Below, in pieces: positions 16,991 to 26,127 of a stretch of 64,000 nucleotides of DNA. The notes below the pieces were generated by a model, which worked only from the letters and a program-made list of their open reading frames with translations, did no database searches and was not told the DNA's origin. The stretch comes from Burkholderia sp. WAC0059. GTDB lineage: Bacteria; Pseudomonadota; Gammaproteobacteria; Burkholderiales; Burkholderiaceae. Each line of letters opens with the position of its first letter. Positions within the stretch are counted from its first letter, which is position 1. Made by a program: the position numbers and the translations under genes. The stretch spans positions 340,686 to 404,685 of the forward strand of contig NZ_PNEO01000002.1 of NCBI RefSeq assembly GCF_002870125.1, given 5' to 3'.

Positions 16991-18499
16991 ATGCGATCCC
17001 GCCTCTTTCCCGCATGCCTTCCCCCGCTGATCCCGACGCTCCTCGCCGCCTGCGCGCTGGCCGGCTGCGCCGTCGGCCCCGACTATCGCGGCGCGCCGCC
17101 CGTCGCCGCCGACGCGCTGAAGGCCGGCACGTTCGTCCGCGCGCCGGCGAGCGGCGTCGTCGCGGCATCGCATCCGCCGAGCGACTGGTGGCGCGCGCTC
17201 GGCGACCCGCAGCTCGACGCGCTGATCGACACCGCGCTGCGCAACAATCCCGACGTCCACGCCGCCCGGGCCCGCCTGCTCGAGGCGCGCGCGCAACTGC
17301 GCCAGCAGCAGGCCAACGAACTGCCCAAGGTCTCGGCGAGCGCCGCCGCGCTGCGCATGCGCGAGCCCGATCTGTCGTCGCTCAGCTCGCTGCTGCCGGA
17401 CACTGGCGACGAAGGCGGCCAGGGCAGCGCGATCCCGCTCGGCAGCGGCGGCCCGCTGCAGCTCTACACGGCAGGTTTCGACGCCAGTTGGGAAATCGAC
17501 CTGTTCGGCGGCACCCGGCGCGCGATCGAGGCGGCCTCGGATCAGGCGGGCGCCGTCGACGCCAATCTGGCCGACACCCAGGTCTCGCTCGCGGCCGAAG
17601 TCGCGCAGACCTACATCGACCTGCGCGACGAGCAGCAGCGCCTCGCGATCGCGCAGCATGCGGCCGCGCTGCAACAGCAGATGCTCGCGCTGACCGAGCA
17701 GCGCCGCGCGCTCGGCACGGCAGCCGACGTGGACGTCGAACGGCTGACGAGCCAGGTCGAGAACACGCGCGCGACGCTGGTTCCGCTCGACGCCCAGGTC
17801 ACCGAATCGCTCGATACGCTCGCCGTCCTGACGGGCCAGCCGCCGGGCGCGCTCGACGGCCAGTTGGCATCGGGCGGCGCATTGCCCACGCTGCCGGCCG
17901 AGGTGAGCGTCGGCGACCCGGGCGCCCTGCTGCGCCAGCGGCCCGACATCCGCGCCGCCGAGCGGCAGCTCGCCTCGAGCAACGCGCAGATCGGCGAGCA
18001 CATCGCCGATTATTTTCCGAAGCTGACGCTGCTCGGCGACCTCGGCTTCAGCGCGTCCGATCCGGGCCACCTCGTTCGCAAAAGCAATTTCACCTGGATC
18101 GGCGCGCCGTACCTGCAGTGGAACATCCTCGACTTCGGCCGCACCGCCGCGAGCGTGCGCGGCGCGCGGGCCTCGCGCGACGAGGCGCTCGCGAACTACG
18201 AAAAGGCCGTGCTCGGCGCACTTCAGGACGCCAACACCGCACTCTCGCGCTATGGGCACCAACGCGAGCACCTCGTGCGCCTCGAAGCCGTGGAGCGCTC
18301 GGCGGACCGCTCGTCAGAACTCATGCGGCAGCGCTACACGGCCGGCGTCGAGACGTTGATCGACCTGCTCGATACGCAGCGCACGCAACTCTCGGCCCAG
18401 CAGGACGTCGTCGCGGGACAGGCGGAGCTGCTCAAGGACTTCGTCTCGCTGCAGAAGAGCCTCGGGCTCGGCTGGCAGACTGCTGCGCAGCAGGATTGA
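16991..18499 (+). CDS. Outer-membrane efflux lipoprotein (NodT/OprM family)
   Basis: 502 residues from ATG at 16991, 20 bases after emrB. The signal peptide ends in lipobox LAGC with Cys26. It is followed by the TolC-family repeats: DWWRALGDPQLDALIDTALRNNPD, and PDIRAAERQLASSNAQIGE in the second repeat. It forms the trimeric outer-membrane channel of the pump. The sequence runs to a normal family end (KSLGLGWQTAAQQD). It completes a self-contained tripartite exporter. Confidence 0.93.
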   Translation: MRSRLFPACLPPLIPTLLAACALAGCAVGPDYRGAPPVAADALKAGTFVRAPASGVVAASHPPSDWWRALGDPQLDALIDTALRNNPDVHAARARLLEARAQLRQQQANELPKVSASAAALRMREPDLSSLSSLLPDTGDEGGQGSAIPLGSGGPLQLYTAGFDASWEIDLFGGTRRAIEAASDQAGAVDANLADTQVSLAAEVAQTYIDLRDEQQRLAIAQHAAALQQQMLALTEQRRALGTAADVDVERLTSQVENTRATLVPLDAQVTESLDTLAVLTGQPPGALDGQLASGGALPTLPAEVSVGDPGALLRQRPDIRAAERQLASSNAQIGEHIADYFPKLTLLGDLGFSASDPGHLVRKSNFTWIGAPYLQWNILDFGRTAASVRGARASRDEALANYEKAVLGALQDANTALSRYGHQREHLVRLEAVERSADRSSELMRQRYTAGVETLIDLLDTQRTQLSAQQDVVAGQAELLKDFVSLQKSLGLGWQTAAQQD

Positions 18500-18514
18500 G
18501 GCAGTCGATGCGGT

Positions 18515-18547
18515 CGGGTTCGCGCGCCCAGGGCGCGCGCAAACCCG
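18515..18547. terminator. Strong GC hairpin between convergent genes
   Basis: CGGGTTCGCGCGCCC pairs with GGGCGCGCGCAAACCCG around a two-base loop. There is no T-run on either side, so it would act as a rho-assisted or bidirectional transcription barrier between the efflux operon and the convergent gene ending at 18592. Confidence 0.5.
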
Positions 18548-18591
18548 ATGCCGGGAAAGGAAAAAAGAGGAAAGGCGGGCCCGGGCGTTGC

Positions 18592-19794
18592 TCAGGCCGC
18601 CGTGCGCAACGGTTCGAACGACATCGCGCCGGTCGTGCCGTCCGGCCGCTGATACAGCGTCGTGCCGTAACCCTGCGAATCCTTCGACTGGATCGACAGG
18701 GCCTGCGAAAAACCGACCACGACCGTGATCGTCGCCGACGCATCCAGCGCCTGCGCTGCGCCGGCGGTATCGGCGCCGGAAGCAGCACCTGAAGCGTCGC
18801 CCGCCTCCGAAACGGGCTCGCCGGCCGCCGCGTCTTCATCGCTGCCGCCCGATGCGCTGTTCGCGTTCGCCACGTCGGCCATGTGCCGGAGCAGATCCAG
18901 GATTTCGCTCTCGCCCGACGACGTATCGCCCGTCCCGTCGTCGCTCGACGCCCCGGACGCCGATGCCGCCGAATCGTCGGCCGGGCTCTGGGCCGACGCC
19001 CCGGCCAGCGGTTGCGCATCGCCCTCCGCCTCGCCCGTCTGCGAGCCGCCGTCGCCCGTCGCGCCGGGCGAGGACAACAACATCAGGAACGGCGAAAGCG
19101 TCGGCACGAGCAGGCCCGCGTCGATGCCCGAGCCCGTCGTCTGCGCCGTCGCCGTGTAGCTCGACACCTGCTGCTCGTTGAGCGAGACCGACAATTGGCC
19201 CGTACCGGGATCGAGCTGGATCGACACCGATCCCGAACGCTCGTTGACGACGACCGCGGACGGCGGCATCGTCTGCCAGCCGCTGCCGCTGTTCGCCGAC
19301 GGCAGGGCCGTCGTCCGGCTGAAGCTGGCGCTCAGGTTGACCTCCCCGCCCTGCGCGAGCTGCTGCTCGAACGAGGACGTCGCCGAGGCCGCCTGGGTGG
19401 CGCTGAATCCGGCGTTCACGAGCATCGTGTTCAACGCGGCCGCCAACTGCGAGGCGGAGCCGCCTTGCAGTTCGCTCTGGCCCGTCGTCGGATCGACCGT
19501 GGTGGCCGATTGCATCGCCTGCACGAACGCGTCGCTGAACTGACCGACGTTGGAGGCGGCCTCGGCCGCGTCGGCGCTCGCCTCGAGCAAAAGCGGCGAC
19601 GCCGAATCGAGCTGCCCGGCAGCCGTATCGCCCGTGCCTTCCAGCGAAGGCTCGGGAATCAGCGAGGAAAATCCGCCGATACCGCCGCCGGCCTCGTCCA
19701 GCCCGGACGTGGCGCCGCTCGCGTTTTCCCGGCCGGGCGGGTAAATCAGCGGATAAAGGCCGCCGGCTGCGCTGTTGATCGTATGGTGGGACAT
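18592..19794 (-). CDS. Unknown cysteine-free Ser/Ala/Gly-rich acidic protein
   Basis: 400 residues. I do not recognise the family. It has no cysteine, one tryptophan, no signal peptide and long disordered acidic stretches (about 250-345, Ser/Ala/Asp/Gly-rich). Two more ordered parts stand out: about 80-165, an Ala/Gln-rich helical region, and about 180-235, predicted beta (SGSVSIQLDPGTGQLSVSLNEQQVSSY). A short C-terminal domain (ATITVVVGFSQALSIQSK to the end) is also ordered. The composition and small-residue bias match the harpin-like protein at 12139 and suggest a secreted or surface protein, but this is inference. It follows the metal-uptake operon on the same strand after a terminator, so it is probably a separate unit. 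Confidence 0.65.
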   Translation of the reverse strand: MSHHTINSAAGGLYPLIYPPGRENASGATSGLDEAGGGIGGFSSLIPEPSLEGTGDTAAGQLDSASPLLLEASADAAEAASNVGQFSDAFVQAMQSATTVDPTTGQSELQGGSASQLAAALNTMLVNAGFSATQAASATSSFEQQLAQGGEVNLSASFSRTTALPSANSGSGWQTMPPSAVVVNERSGSVSIQLDPGTGQLSVSLNEQQVSSYTATAQTTGSGIDAGLLVPTLSPFLMLLSSPGATGDGGSQTGEAEGDAQPLAGASAQSPADDSAASASGASSDDGTGDTSSGESEILDLLRHMADVANANSASGGSDEDAAAGEPVSEAGDASGAASGADTAGAAQALDASATITVVVGFSQALSIQSKDSQGYGTTLYQRPDGTTGAMSFEPLRTAA

Positions 19795-19915
19795 TCGACT
19801 GTCGAGGTTCCGTCCTGCCGTATCCGGATACCGCGGCCGCCCTTGTTCGGGCCGCCCGCGGAGCTCACCCTCCTATATCGGCGGCTCTTTCGATTTATTT
19901 AGGGTGTTCCGCCTC

Positions 19916-19940
19916 AAAAAGCCGGCCTCGGCAAACCGGC
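19916..19940 (-). terminator. Rho-independent terminator of the metal ABC operon
   Basis: On the minus strand GCCGG and CCGGC enclose a ten-base loop and are followed by TTTTT. It lies 15 bases after the stop of the last permease gene. Confidence 0.7.
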
Positions 19941-19954
19941 CGTCCCGCCGCGCC

Positions 19955-20773
19955 CTACGCCCGGCCCACCCTCACGCGGGCGCCCGGGCGGCCCCGCCAC
20001 GCCCCGGCGGCCCGCCCCAGACCATAGCAGCCCGCGCCGAGCGCCCCGACGAAGAAACCGACCGGCCAGTTCGTCAGCCACGAGAGCGCGATGGCGGTCC
20101 ACACCGTCGCGAGCGAGAGCCCGACCGAAATCGCGACCGAACGCAGCGGCCGCACGCTCAGGAGGCGCGCCGCCGACGCCGGACCGACCATCAGGCTGAA
20201 AACCAGCAGCGCGCCCACCACGGGCAGCGCCATCGCGGTCGCCAGCGCGAGGATGCCAAGAAACGCGACATCCATCCGGCGGCTCGCCACGCCCCGAACC
20301 GCCGCCAGCTCCGGCGATACGGCGCTGAGCAGCAGCGGCCGGAACAGCAGCAGGGTCGCCGCCGCCGCGACGGCGCTGACGACGGCGACCGGCACGAGGT
20401 CGGCGTCGCTCACGCCCAGCACCTCGCCGAACAGCAACGCGTAGACGGCCTGCGAATACTCGCGGGTCATGCTCAGCAGCAGCGCGCCGACGCCCAGCAG
20501 GGCCACGAGGCACAGCGCGGTCGCGACCCCGTGGTGCCCGCGGCGCCCCAGGCAGCCGATGCCGAGCACGCCGAGCCCGGCGAAGAGCACGAGGCCCGGC
20601 AGCGGATCGAGGCCCGCGAGCGTCGCCGCGGCCGCGCCCGGAAACGCGCCGAGCGGCAGCGCGTGGGCGGCGAACGACTCGCCCCGGAGCACGACGAAGA
20701 ACCCGACGATGCCGGTCAATACCGCGACGATGCTCGCCACGATCCATGTGTTGATCATGAAACTCGCAAACAT
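19955..20773 (-). CDS. Metal (Zn/Mn) ABC transporter permease, second
   Basis: 272 residues from ATG at 20773. A multi-spanning ZnuB/MntB-type ABC-3 permease with the conserved start SFMINTWIVASIVAVLTGIVG and the VVLRGESFAAHALPLGAFPG segment. The operon has two related permeases, which suggests a heterodimeric membrane channel. It begins two bases after the stop of the first permease. The last about 20 residues are Arg/Gly-rich. Confidence 0.88.
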   Translation of the reverse strand: MFASFMINTWIVASIVAVLTGIVGFFVVLRGESFAAHALPLGAFPGAAAATLAGLDPLPGLVLFAGLGVLGIGCLGRRGHHGVATALCLVALLGVGALLLSMTREYSQAVYALLFGEVLGVSDADLVPVAVVSAVAAAATLLLFRPLLLSAVSPELAAVRGVASRRMDVAFLGILALATAMALPVVGALLVFSLMVGPASAARLLSVRPLRSVAISVGLSLATVWTAIALSWLTNWPVGFFVGALGAGCYGLGRAAGAWRGRPGARVRVGRA

Positions 20774-20775
20774 CG

Positions 20776-21696
20776 TCAGGCTCCGTCCGTTTCGGCGTCG
20801 TCGGGCAGGACCGATGCCCCCGGCCCGAGCCGCCCGGCCGGCGCGATCAGGCTGAGGGCCGCGTAACCGGCGAAGATCAGCGTGGTCACGAAAAAGCTCA
20901 CCGGCCAGCCGTGTCCGGGCGTCCAGGCGTAGCTGTCGTAGGCGAGCAGAATGCCGCCCCAGGTCGCGCCGACGCCGATGGCCGCCGCCCAGGCCAGCGC
21001 CGCGCCGGGCCGCCTCGCGAGCCGCAGCGCGATCGCGGCGGGCCCGATCAGCAGCGCCGTGGAGAGAATCGCGCCGACCGTCATGGCCGAGAGCGCGACG
21101 GCGAGCGCCAGCACCACCATGTGCGCGAGGCCGACGGCGCGCACCCGGACGCCCCGCAGCGCGGCCAGCTCGGGATCGACGGCGCACAGCAGCAGCGGCC
21201 GGTAAAGCGCCGCCGACGCGATGAGCGCGACGGCGCCGACGGCGAGCGCCGGCGGCACGATCGAGGCCGGAATCGCGAACATCGAGCCGAACAGGACGGT
21301 GATCGCCGCGCCGGTCGTGCTCATCGACGTCACGTCGAAGTAAAGGAACAGCGCCGTCAGTCCGAGCCCCGCGCCGAGCACGACGCCGGTGACGAGATCG
21401 CGCTCGCGCGCGCGACGCACCCGGACCAGTTCCATCCCGAACGCGGCCGCCACCGCCATGATCCCGAACCCGAGCAGCGGATTCAGGCCCACGAGGAACG
21501 ACGCCGCGCCGCCGGCGCTGCTCACGTCGGCGAGCGCATGACCAGCGAACGACTGGCCGCGCATGACCGCGAACACGCCCACGACGGCCGAGACGAGCGC
21601 CGCGCCGCCGCCGATGACGAGCGCAGTACGAACCGGCTCGCTCGCGAAAAAGCCGGGCGCGAAAAACAGGGCGGCAAACAGGGGCTTCATCGGCAA
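20776..21696 (-). CDS. Metal (Zn/Mn) ABC transporter permease, first
   Basis: 306 residues, ABC-3 (ZnuB) family. About eight membrane helices; the family segment VFAVMRGQSFAGHALADVSSAGGA is clear, as is SAMTVGAILSTALLIGPAAIAL. It starts nine bases after the ATPase gene ends. It would pair with the second permease to carry the divalent metal across the inner membrane. Confidence 0.9.
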   Translation of the reverse strand: MPMKPLFAALFFAPGFFASEPVRTALVIGGGAALVSAVVGVFAVMRGQSFAGHALADVSSAGGAASFLVGLNPLLGFGIMAVAAAFGMELVRVRRARERDLVTGVVLGAGLGLTALFLYFDVTSMSTTGAAITVLFGSMFAIPASIVPPALAVGAVALIASAALYRPLLLCAVDPELAALRGVRVRAVGLAHMVVLALAVALSAMTVGAILSTALLIGPAAIALRLARRPGAALAWAAAIGVGATWGGILLAYDSYAWTPGHGWPVSFFVTTLIFAGYAALSLIAPAGRLGPGASVLPDDAETDGA

Positions 21697-21705
21697 AACA
21701 AAACG

Positions 21706-22551
21706 TCAGTGGTACGCCTGCACGGCGTGATCGGGGCGGTGCCGCAACGCCGGCAGCGCCGCGTCTTCGGCCTCTTCGGCGCCCGCGGCGACGACGAGCA
21801 CCCGGCCGTGCACGCGGATCACGTCGATGCGATAGCCGTAGAGCCGGCTCAGCACCTCGCTGCGCACGACTTCGTCGGCCGGCCCGCTCGCCGCCCGGCC
21901 GCCCGCGAGATAGACGATCCGGTCCATGACGGGCAAAAGCGGATTCATGTCGTGGGCGGACAGCAGCACGCCAATGCCCTGTCCCACGCAAAGCCGGTGC
22001 AGCAACGCGACGATTTCCGAGGCGCTGCGAATGTCGAGATTGGCGAGCGGCTCGTCGAGCAGCAAGAGCCGCGGACGGCGCACCAGCGCATGCGCGATCA
22101 GCACCCGCTGCTGCTGGCCGCCCGAAAGATCGCCGACGCGCTGATCGGCGAACGCGAGACCGTCGACGGCCGCGAGCATGGCGTCGACGGTCTGGTCGCG
22201 CTTTCTCGACGGCCACGGCAGCCCGGGTCGATGACCGTCGAGCCCGAGCGACACGAGATCGCGCGCGCGCAGCGGCAGGTACGGATCGAGCAGGATCTTC
22301 TGCGGCACATAGCCGACGGAGGCGGCCCCGCCGCCGTCCGCGCCGATCCTCACGCTGCCCGCCTGGGGCCGCTGGAAGCCGAGAACCGTGCGCAACAGCG
22401 TGGTCTTGCCCGAGCCGTTCGCGCCGATCAGTCCGCAGAACTGCCCGGCCCCGAGCCGGAACGTCACGTCCTCCAGCACGCGGCGCCCGGCAAACGACAC
22501 GTTCACGCCGTCGACCGCGAGCAGGCCGCCCGACGGGTCCGCCCCGTTCAC
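21706..22551 (-). CDS. Metal (Zn/Mn) ABC transporter ATP-binding protein
   Basis: 281 residues from a GTG start at 22551 that overlaps the stop of the binding-protein gene (GTGA). It has Walker A GANGSGKTT, the ABC signature LSGGQQQRV, Walker B RLLLLDEP and the switch His in SAHD. The C-terminal about 45 residues extend beyond the usual ATPase core and carry an acidic Ala/Glu stretch. It energises the two downstream permeases. Confidence 0.93.
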   Translation of the reverse strand: MNGADPSGGLLAVDGVNVSFAGRRVLEDVTFRLGAGQFCGLIGANGSGKTTLLRTVLGFQRPQAGSVRIGADGGGAASVGYVPQKILLDPYLPLRARDLVSLGLDGHRPGLPWPSRKRDQTVDAMLAAVDGLAFADQRVGDLSGGQQQRVLIAHALVRRPRLLLLDEPLANLDIRSASEIVALLHRLCVGQGIGVLLSAHDMNPLLPVMDRIVYLAGGRAASGPADEVVRSEVLSRLYGYRIDVIRVHGRVLVVAAGAEEAEDAALPALRHRPDHAVQAYH

Positions 22552-23564
22552 TTGCGCGCCTGCAGCGTTTCGGTGGACGTCCCGCTCGCCACGGCCCGGC
22601 GCAGGGCCTCGACTTCGGCACGCATCCACGACTGATAGGTAAAGCCTGGCGTCGGCATCGTCTCGTAGACGCCGACGACGGGAATGCCGTTCTCTTTCGC
22701 GAGATTGAGGAAGGACTGGGTGAGCGCGTCGGTGACCTGCTGGTTGTAGACGAACGCCTTGACGCGATGGCCCGTGAAGAGCCCGTTCTGCGTGCTCACG
22801 TCCTGCGGCGACGGATCGGTGCCGTTCATGATGGCCGCCTGCAGGCTGAACGGCGTGAGGATGGTCGTGCCGGCGGCCTGCAGCATGTAGTTGGCGACGG
22901 GCTCCGTCGCGGCGACCGGCGTGCTGCCGTACTTCGCCCGGAACGACGCGATCGCCGCCAGCCAGGGCTTGAGCGAGGCGTCGAACTTGCGCGCGTTGGC
23001 CGAGAAATAGGCGGCTTCGGCCGGGTCGTGCGCGCTCAGCCCGGCCGCGATCGCCTTCGCGACGGCCGGCATCGTCTTCGGGTCGTACCAGAGGTGCGGG
23101 TTCGGCGTGCTGTCGGGCAGGCCGAGCAGGTGCTGGACGTCGATCACCGTGCGTCCGTCCGCCGGCGCCGCCGCGATGATCTTGTCGGCCCATGCGTCGT
23201 AGCCGACGCCGTTCTTGACGACGAGGTCCGCCGAGGCGATTTGCCGGGCGACCTGCGGATTCACTTCGAACGTGTGCGGGTCGGTGTTCGGATCGGTCTC
23301 GATGGCCGTGACCTGCACGTACCGGCCGCCGATCTGCGCAATGACGTCGGCGTATTCGTTCTCCACCCCGACCGCATGGATCACGCGCGGCGCCGGCGCG
23401 GCCAGCGCGCTGCCGCCGTGCAACGCCAGCAGCGCCGCCCATGCGCCGACGGAACCGGCCAGCAGGCGGCCGCGACGGCGCGAAGACGAAGTCGACCGGC
23501 GTTGAAAACGACCGGCTAAACCGGACGGAAGAACGGAATAAAGCGAAGCGGTGATTTTTTTCAT
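22548..23564 (-). CDS. Metal ABC transporter substrate-binding protein (ZnuA/MntC-like)
   Basis: 338 residues with a long Arg-rich N-terminal region, then a hydrophobic core and AxA cleavage site (near residue 56), which may use Tat or Sec. Candidate metal ligands by family alignment are His97 (DPHTFE), His157 (NPHLW), Glu221 (ATEPVANYM) and an acidic residue in VYETM. There is no His-rich loop, and the third ligand is Glu where ZnuA usually has His, which recalls Mn-type binders. The Zur-like box upstream argues for zinc. Metal specificity is therefore open. It is the first gene of the four-gene operon. Confidence 0.88.
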   Translation of the reverse strand: MKKITASLYSVLPSGLAGRFQRRSTSSSRRRGRLLAGSVGAWAALLALHGGSALAAPAPRVIHAVGVENEYADVIAQIGGRYVQVTAIETDPNTDPHTFEVNPQVARQIASADLVVKNGVGYDAWADKIIAAAPADGRTVIDVQHLLGLPDSTPNPHLWYDPKTMPAVAKAIAAGLSAHDPAEAAYFSANARKFDASLKPWLAAIASFRAKYGSTPVAATEPVANYMLQAAGTTILTPFSLQAAIMNGTDPSPQDVSTQNGLFTGHRVKAFVYNQQVTDALTQSFLNLAKENGIPVVGVYETMPTPGFTYQSWMRAEVEALRRAVASGTSTETLQARK

Positions 23565-23614
23565 CGGACGGATTTGAAAGCAGGTTGGAAGGTCGGCTAT
23601 TGCTCGTCTTATAC

Positions 23615-23627
23615 GTTATAACATAAC
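23615..23627. promoter_or_regulatory. Zur-like operator upstream of the metal ABC operon
   Basis: GTTATAACATAAC is a palindrome (GTTAT-AAC-ATAAC) matching the core of proteobacterial Zur boxes. It lies 51 bases upstream of the binding-protein ATG in an AT-rich patch and could also control the divergent lipoprotein gene at 23743. Confidence 0.65.
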
Positions 23628-23742
23628 ACAATAGACTTCCAGGTTGCCGCCCGGGCCGGCCCGCCGCGGCCGTTTTCGGTATTCTCGGCACTGCGCACGC
23701 CTTCGCGTACGACGAACACCGACAATCAAGGAGACAGAAACA

Positions 23743-24807
23743 ATGAGAGATCCCGCATCGCTCGCCGGCCGCCTTTGCTGTACGGCGCTGCTCGCCTTTG
23801 CGCTCGCGTCCTGCGTTTCGCAGACGACGTCCGATCGCGCCGCCGGCCTATCCGGTCCGCTTTCGATCGCGAAACAGGGCAGTTTCTTCATCGGCGGACG
23901 CGACGTCCATTCGGACACGCTATCGACGCTGCCGAACTACGCCGCCTCCGGCACGGTCACGGTCGACCAGATGTACGTGCATTACCAGGTGCCCGTCGGC
24001 GCGAAACCGCTGTCGCTCACGCTCATCCACGGATGCTGCCTGACCGGCAAGACCTGGGAGACGACGCCCGACGGCCGCATGGGCTGGGAAGAATATTTCG
24101 TGCGCCGCGGCTATCCGACCTACGTCATCGACCAGTCCGACCGCGGACGCTCGGCGGCGGACATCAGCGCCATCAACAGCGTGAAGCTCGGCCGGACGCC
24201 GCCCTCGCAACTGCCCACCGTGTTCGCCGCCTCGCACGAGTCCGCCTGGAGCATCTTCCGCTTCGGTCCGAAGTACCCCGAACTATTTACGGGCGAGCAG
24301 TTCCCCGTCGAGGCGCAGGCCGGCCTCTGGCAGCAGATGGTGCCCGACTGGAGCGCCTCGCTGCCGACGCCGAATCCGACCGTCCCCGCGCTCTCGCAAC
24401 TGGCGGCGAAGCTCGGCGACACGGTGCTCGTCAGCCATTCGCAGGCCGGCATCTACCCGTTCCAGACCGCCGCGATCAGCACGCGCGGCATCGCCGGCAT
24501 CGTCGCCGTGGAGCCGGCCGAATGCCCGTCCCCGACCGGCGACCTCACGCCCTACACGAAGATGCCGATTCTCGTGCTGTTCGGCGACTACGTCGAACTC
24601 TCGCCGCGCTGGGCGCCGCGCCTGAAGGCCTGCCGGGCCTTCGTCGCGGCGACCGACCGGGCCGGCGGCCACGCAGCGCTCGTGCGGCTGCCCGACGTCG
24701 GCATTCGCGGCAACACGCACATGATGATGCAGGACCGCAACAACCTGGAAGTCGCGGACTGGATCCTGAAGTGGATCGACACCCACGTCGTCGCGAGCGC
24801 TTCGTGA
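23743..24807 (+). CDS. Lipoprotein alpha/beta hydrolase (putative esterase)
   Basis: 354 residues from ATG at 23743, with AAGGAGA upstream. The signal peptide ends in LASC with lipobox Cys24, so it is a lipoprotein. The hydrolase fold shows an oxyanion region LIHGCCLTGKTWE, a nucleophile motif SHSQAG (Ser in VSHSQAGIYP), and a late His (RGNTHMMMQDRNN) suited to close the triad. The substrate is unknown. It faces the metal ABC operon across 178 bp that contains the Zur-like box, so zinc control is possible. It converges on the diguanylate cyclase gene. Confidence 0.85.
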   Translation: MRDPASLAGRLCCTALLAFALASCVSQTTSDRAAGLSGPLSIAKQGSFFIGGRDVHSDTLSTLPNYAASGTVTVDQMYVHYQVPVGAKPLSLTLIHGCCLTGKTWETTPDGRMGWEEYFVRRGYPTYVIDQSDRGRSAADISAINSVKLGRTPPSQLPTVFAASHESAWSIFRFGPKYPELFTGEQFPVEAQAGLWQQMVPDWSASLPTPNPTVPALSQLAAKLGDTVLVSHSQAGIYPFQTAAISTRGIAGIVAVEPAECPSPTGDLTPYTKMPILVLFGDYVELSPRWAPRLKACRAFVAATDRAGGHAALVRLPDVGIRGNTHMMMQDRNNLEVADWILKWIDTHVVASAS

Positions 24808-24843
24808 CGACGTGGGGCGTTGGGGCGGACGGCCCCGCCCCGC

Positions 24844-26127
24844 CTATCCGATCTCGACGCGATTGCGGCCCGTTTCCTTGGCCCGGTAGAGCGCCTGGTC
24901 CGCGCGCTTGAGGATGACCTCCACCTCGCGCTCGCCGGGCTGGCGCTGCGCCACGCCGATGCTGACGGTAAACGGAATCGGCTTGCCGAGCCGCCAGTTG
25001 TGGCTGAACTCCTGGCGCTCGAAGATGAGGCGCAGCCGGTCCGCCTGCTCGCGCGCCGCTTCGGCGTCGAGGCCCGGCATCGCGGCCACGAACTCCTCGC
25101 CGCCCCAACGGGCGAACACGTCTTCCTTGCGGCTCGACATCATGCCCACCCGCGCGAGGATGCGCAGCACCTCGTCGCCGATGTCGTGGCCGTAGGAGTC
25201 GTTGATCTTCTTGAAGTAGTCGATGTCGAGAATGAAGACGGAGAGCATCTCGTCCGAGACCAGGATGTTGTCGACGACCTCCAGAAACTCGCGGCGATTC
25301 GGCAGGCCGGTCAGCTCGTCCGTCACGGCCTGCTTCTGCAGCAGGTCCATCAGGCGCACCCGGTCCGTGATGTCGCGAATGACGGCAGTGAACTCGATCA
25401 GCCCGTCGACGTTGATCTTCGAGATCGCGATTTCCACGGGCAGCAGCGACCCGTCGCGATGCTGCCCGTAGACGCGGTTGCGCTCGTCCATCTGCCGCGA
25501 GCGGACCGGCGAGCGAGCGAACTGCTGGACGTACTGCGAGTGGTTGGGCCGGTATTTGGGCGGAAGCAGGTTCTCGATCGACTGGCCCATCACCTCGTCC
25601 GACGAGTAACCGAACAGATTTTCGGCGGCGCGATTGAACAGCGTGATGTTGTGCTGCTGGTCGATCGTGATGATCGCGTCGTAGGCCGCGTCGACGACGG
25701 AGCGGAAACGGGAGGTCGTCACCTCGAGCTCGTGCGTCAGGTACATCTTCGGCGTGATGTCGAGCCCCGTGACGAGGATCTCGAGCACCGTGGCGCCGCC
25801 GTTCGAATGCTTGAACGGCTTGAGCGACAGACGCCACCAGTGCGTGCCGTCCCTCAGGTCGTAGGCCTGCTCCAGCTCCTGGGCGATGCCGGAATCGAAG
25901 CATTCCTGCAACTTCATCCTGAATTGGCTGCGGGCGTAGTTCGGCACGAGCGTATCGAACGGAATCGGAAACGTCCGGATGCCCGCCCGCCGGCCGCCCG
26001 TCATTTCGAAGAATCCGTCGTTGCAGGCCGGCACGATGAGTTGCCCCCCCTCGTCGTGCCCGACGATGGCGACGCTCGCCTCGATTCCGTCGACAAACTC
26101 CTGGATTCTGCTGGACCACTCGACCAT
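24844..26127 (-). CDS. PAS-PAS-GGDEF diguanylate cyclase
   Basis: 427 residues. Two PAS-type sensor domains (about 10-130 and 140-258; the second includes SVVDAAYDAIITIDQQHNITLFNRAAENLFGY) precede a GGDEF domain. The active-site motif is GGEEF at 342-346, preceded by an inhibitory I-site RxxD (RKED) five residues upstream, so the enzyme should make cyclic di-GMP from two GTP and be product-inhibited. There is no membrane segment, so it is probably a cytoplasmic redox, oxygen or ligand sensor. The PilZ protein at 43867 is a possible responder. Confidence 0.93.
   Translation of the reverse strand: MVEWSSRIQEFVDGIEASVAIVGHDEGGQLIVPACNDGFFEMTGGRRAGIRTFPIPFDTLVPNYARSQFRMKLQECFDSGIAQELEQAYDLRDGTHWWRLSLKPFKHSNGGATVLEILVTGLDITPKMYLTHELEVTTSRFRSVVDAAYDAIITIDQQHNITLFNRAAENLFGYSSDEVMGQSIENLLPPKYRPNHSQYVQQFARSPVRSRQMDERNRVYGQHRDGSLLPVEIAISKINVDGLIEFTAVIRDITDRVRLMDLLQKQAVTDELTGLPNRREFLEVVDNILVSDEMLSVFILDIDYFKKINDSYGHDIGDEVLRILARVGMMSSRKEDVFARWGGEEFVAAMPGLDAEAAREQADRLRLIFERQEFSHNWRLGKPIPFTVSIGVAQRQPGEREVEVILKRADQALYRAKETGRNRVEIG

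Noticed and set aside
22575..22600. GGACGTCCCGC in the metal-binding protein gene, similar to one half of the T6SS repeat.
   Set aside because: Only about 11 bases match and the second arm is missing; probably chance.
24808..24843. GGGGCGG...CCGCCCC hairpin between the lipoprotein esterase and the diguanylate cyclase considered as a bidirectional terminator.
   Set aside because: No T-run on either side and the match could arise from the very high GC content; not strong enough to list.
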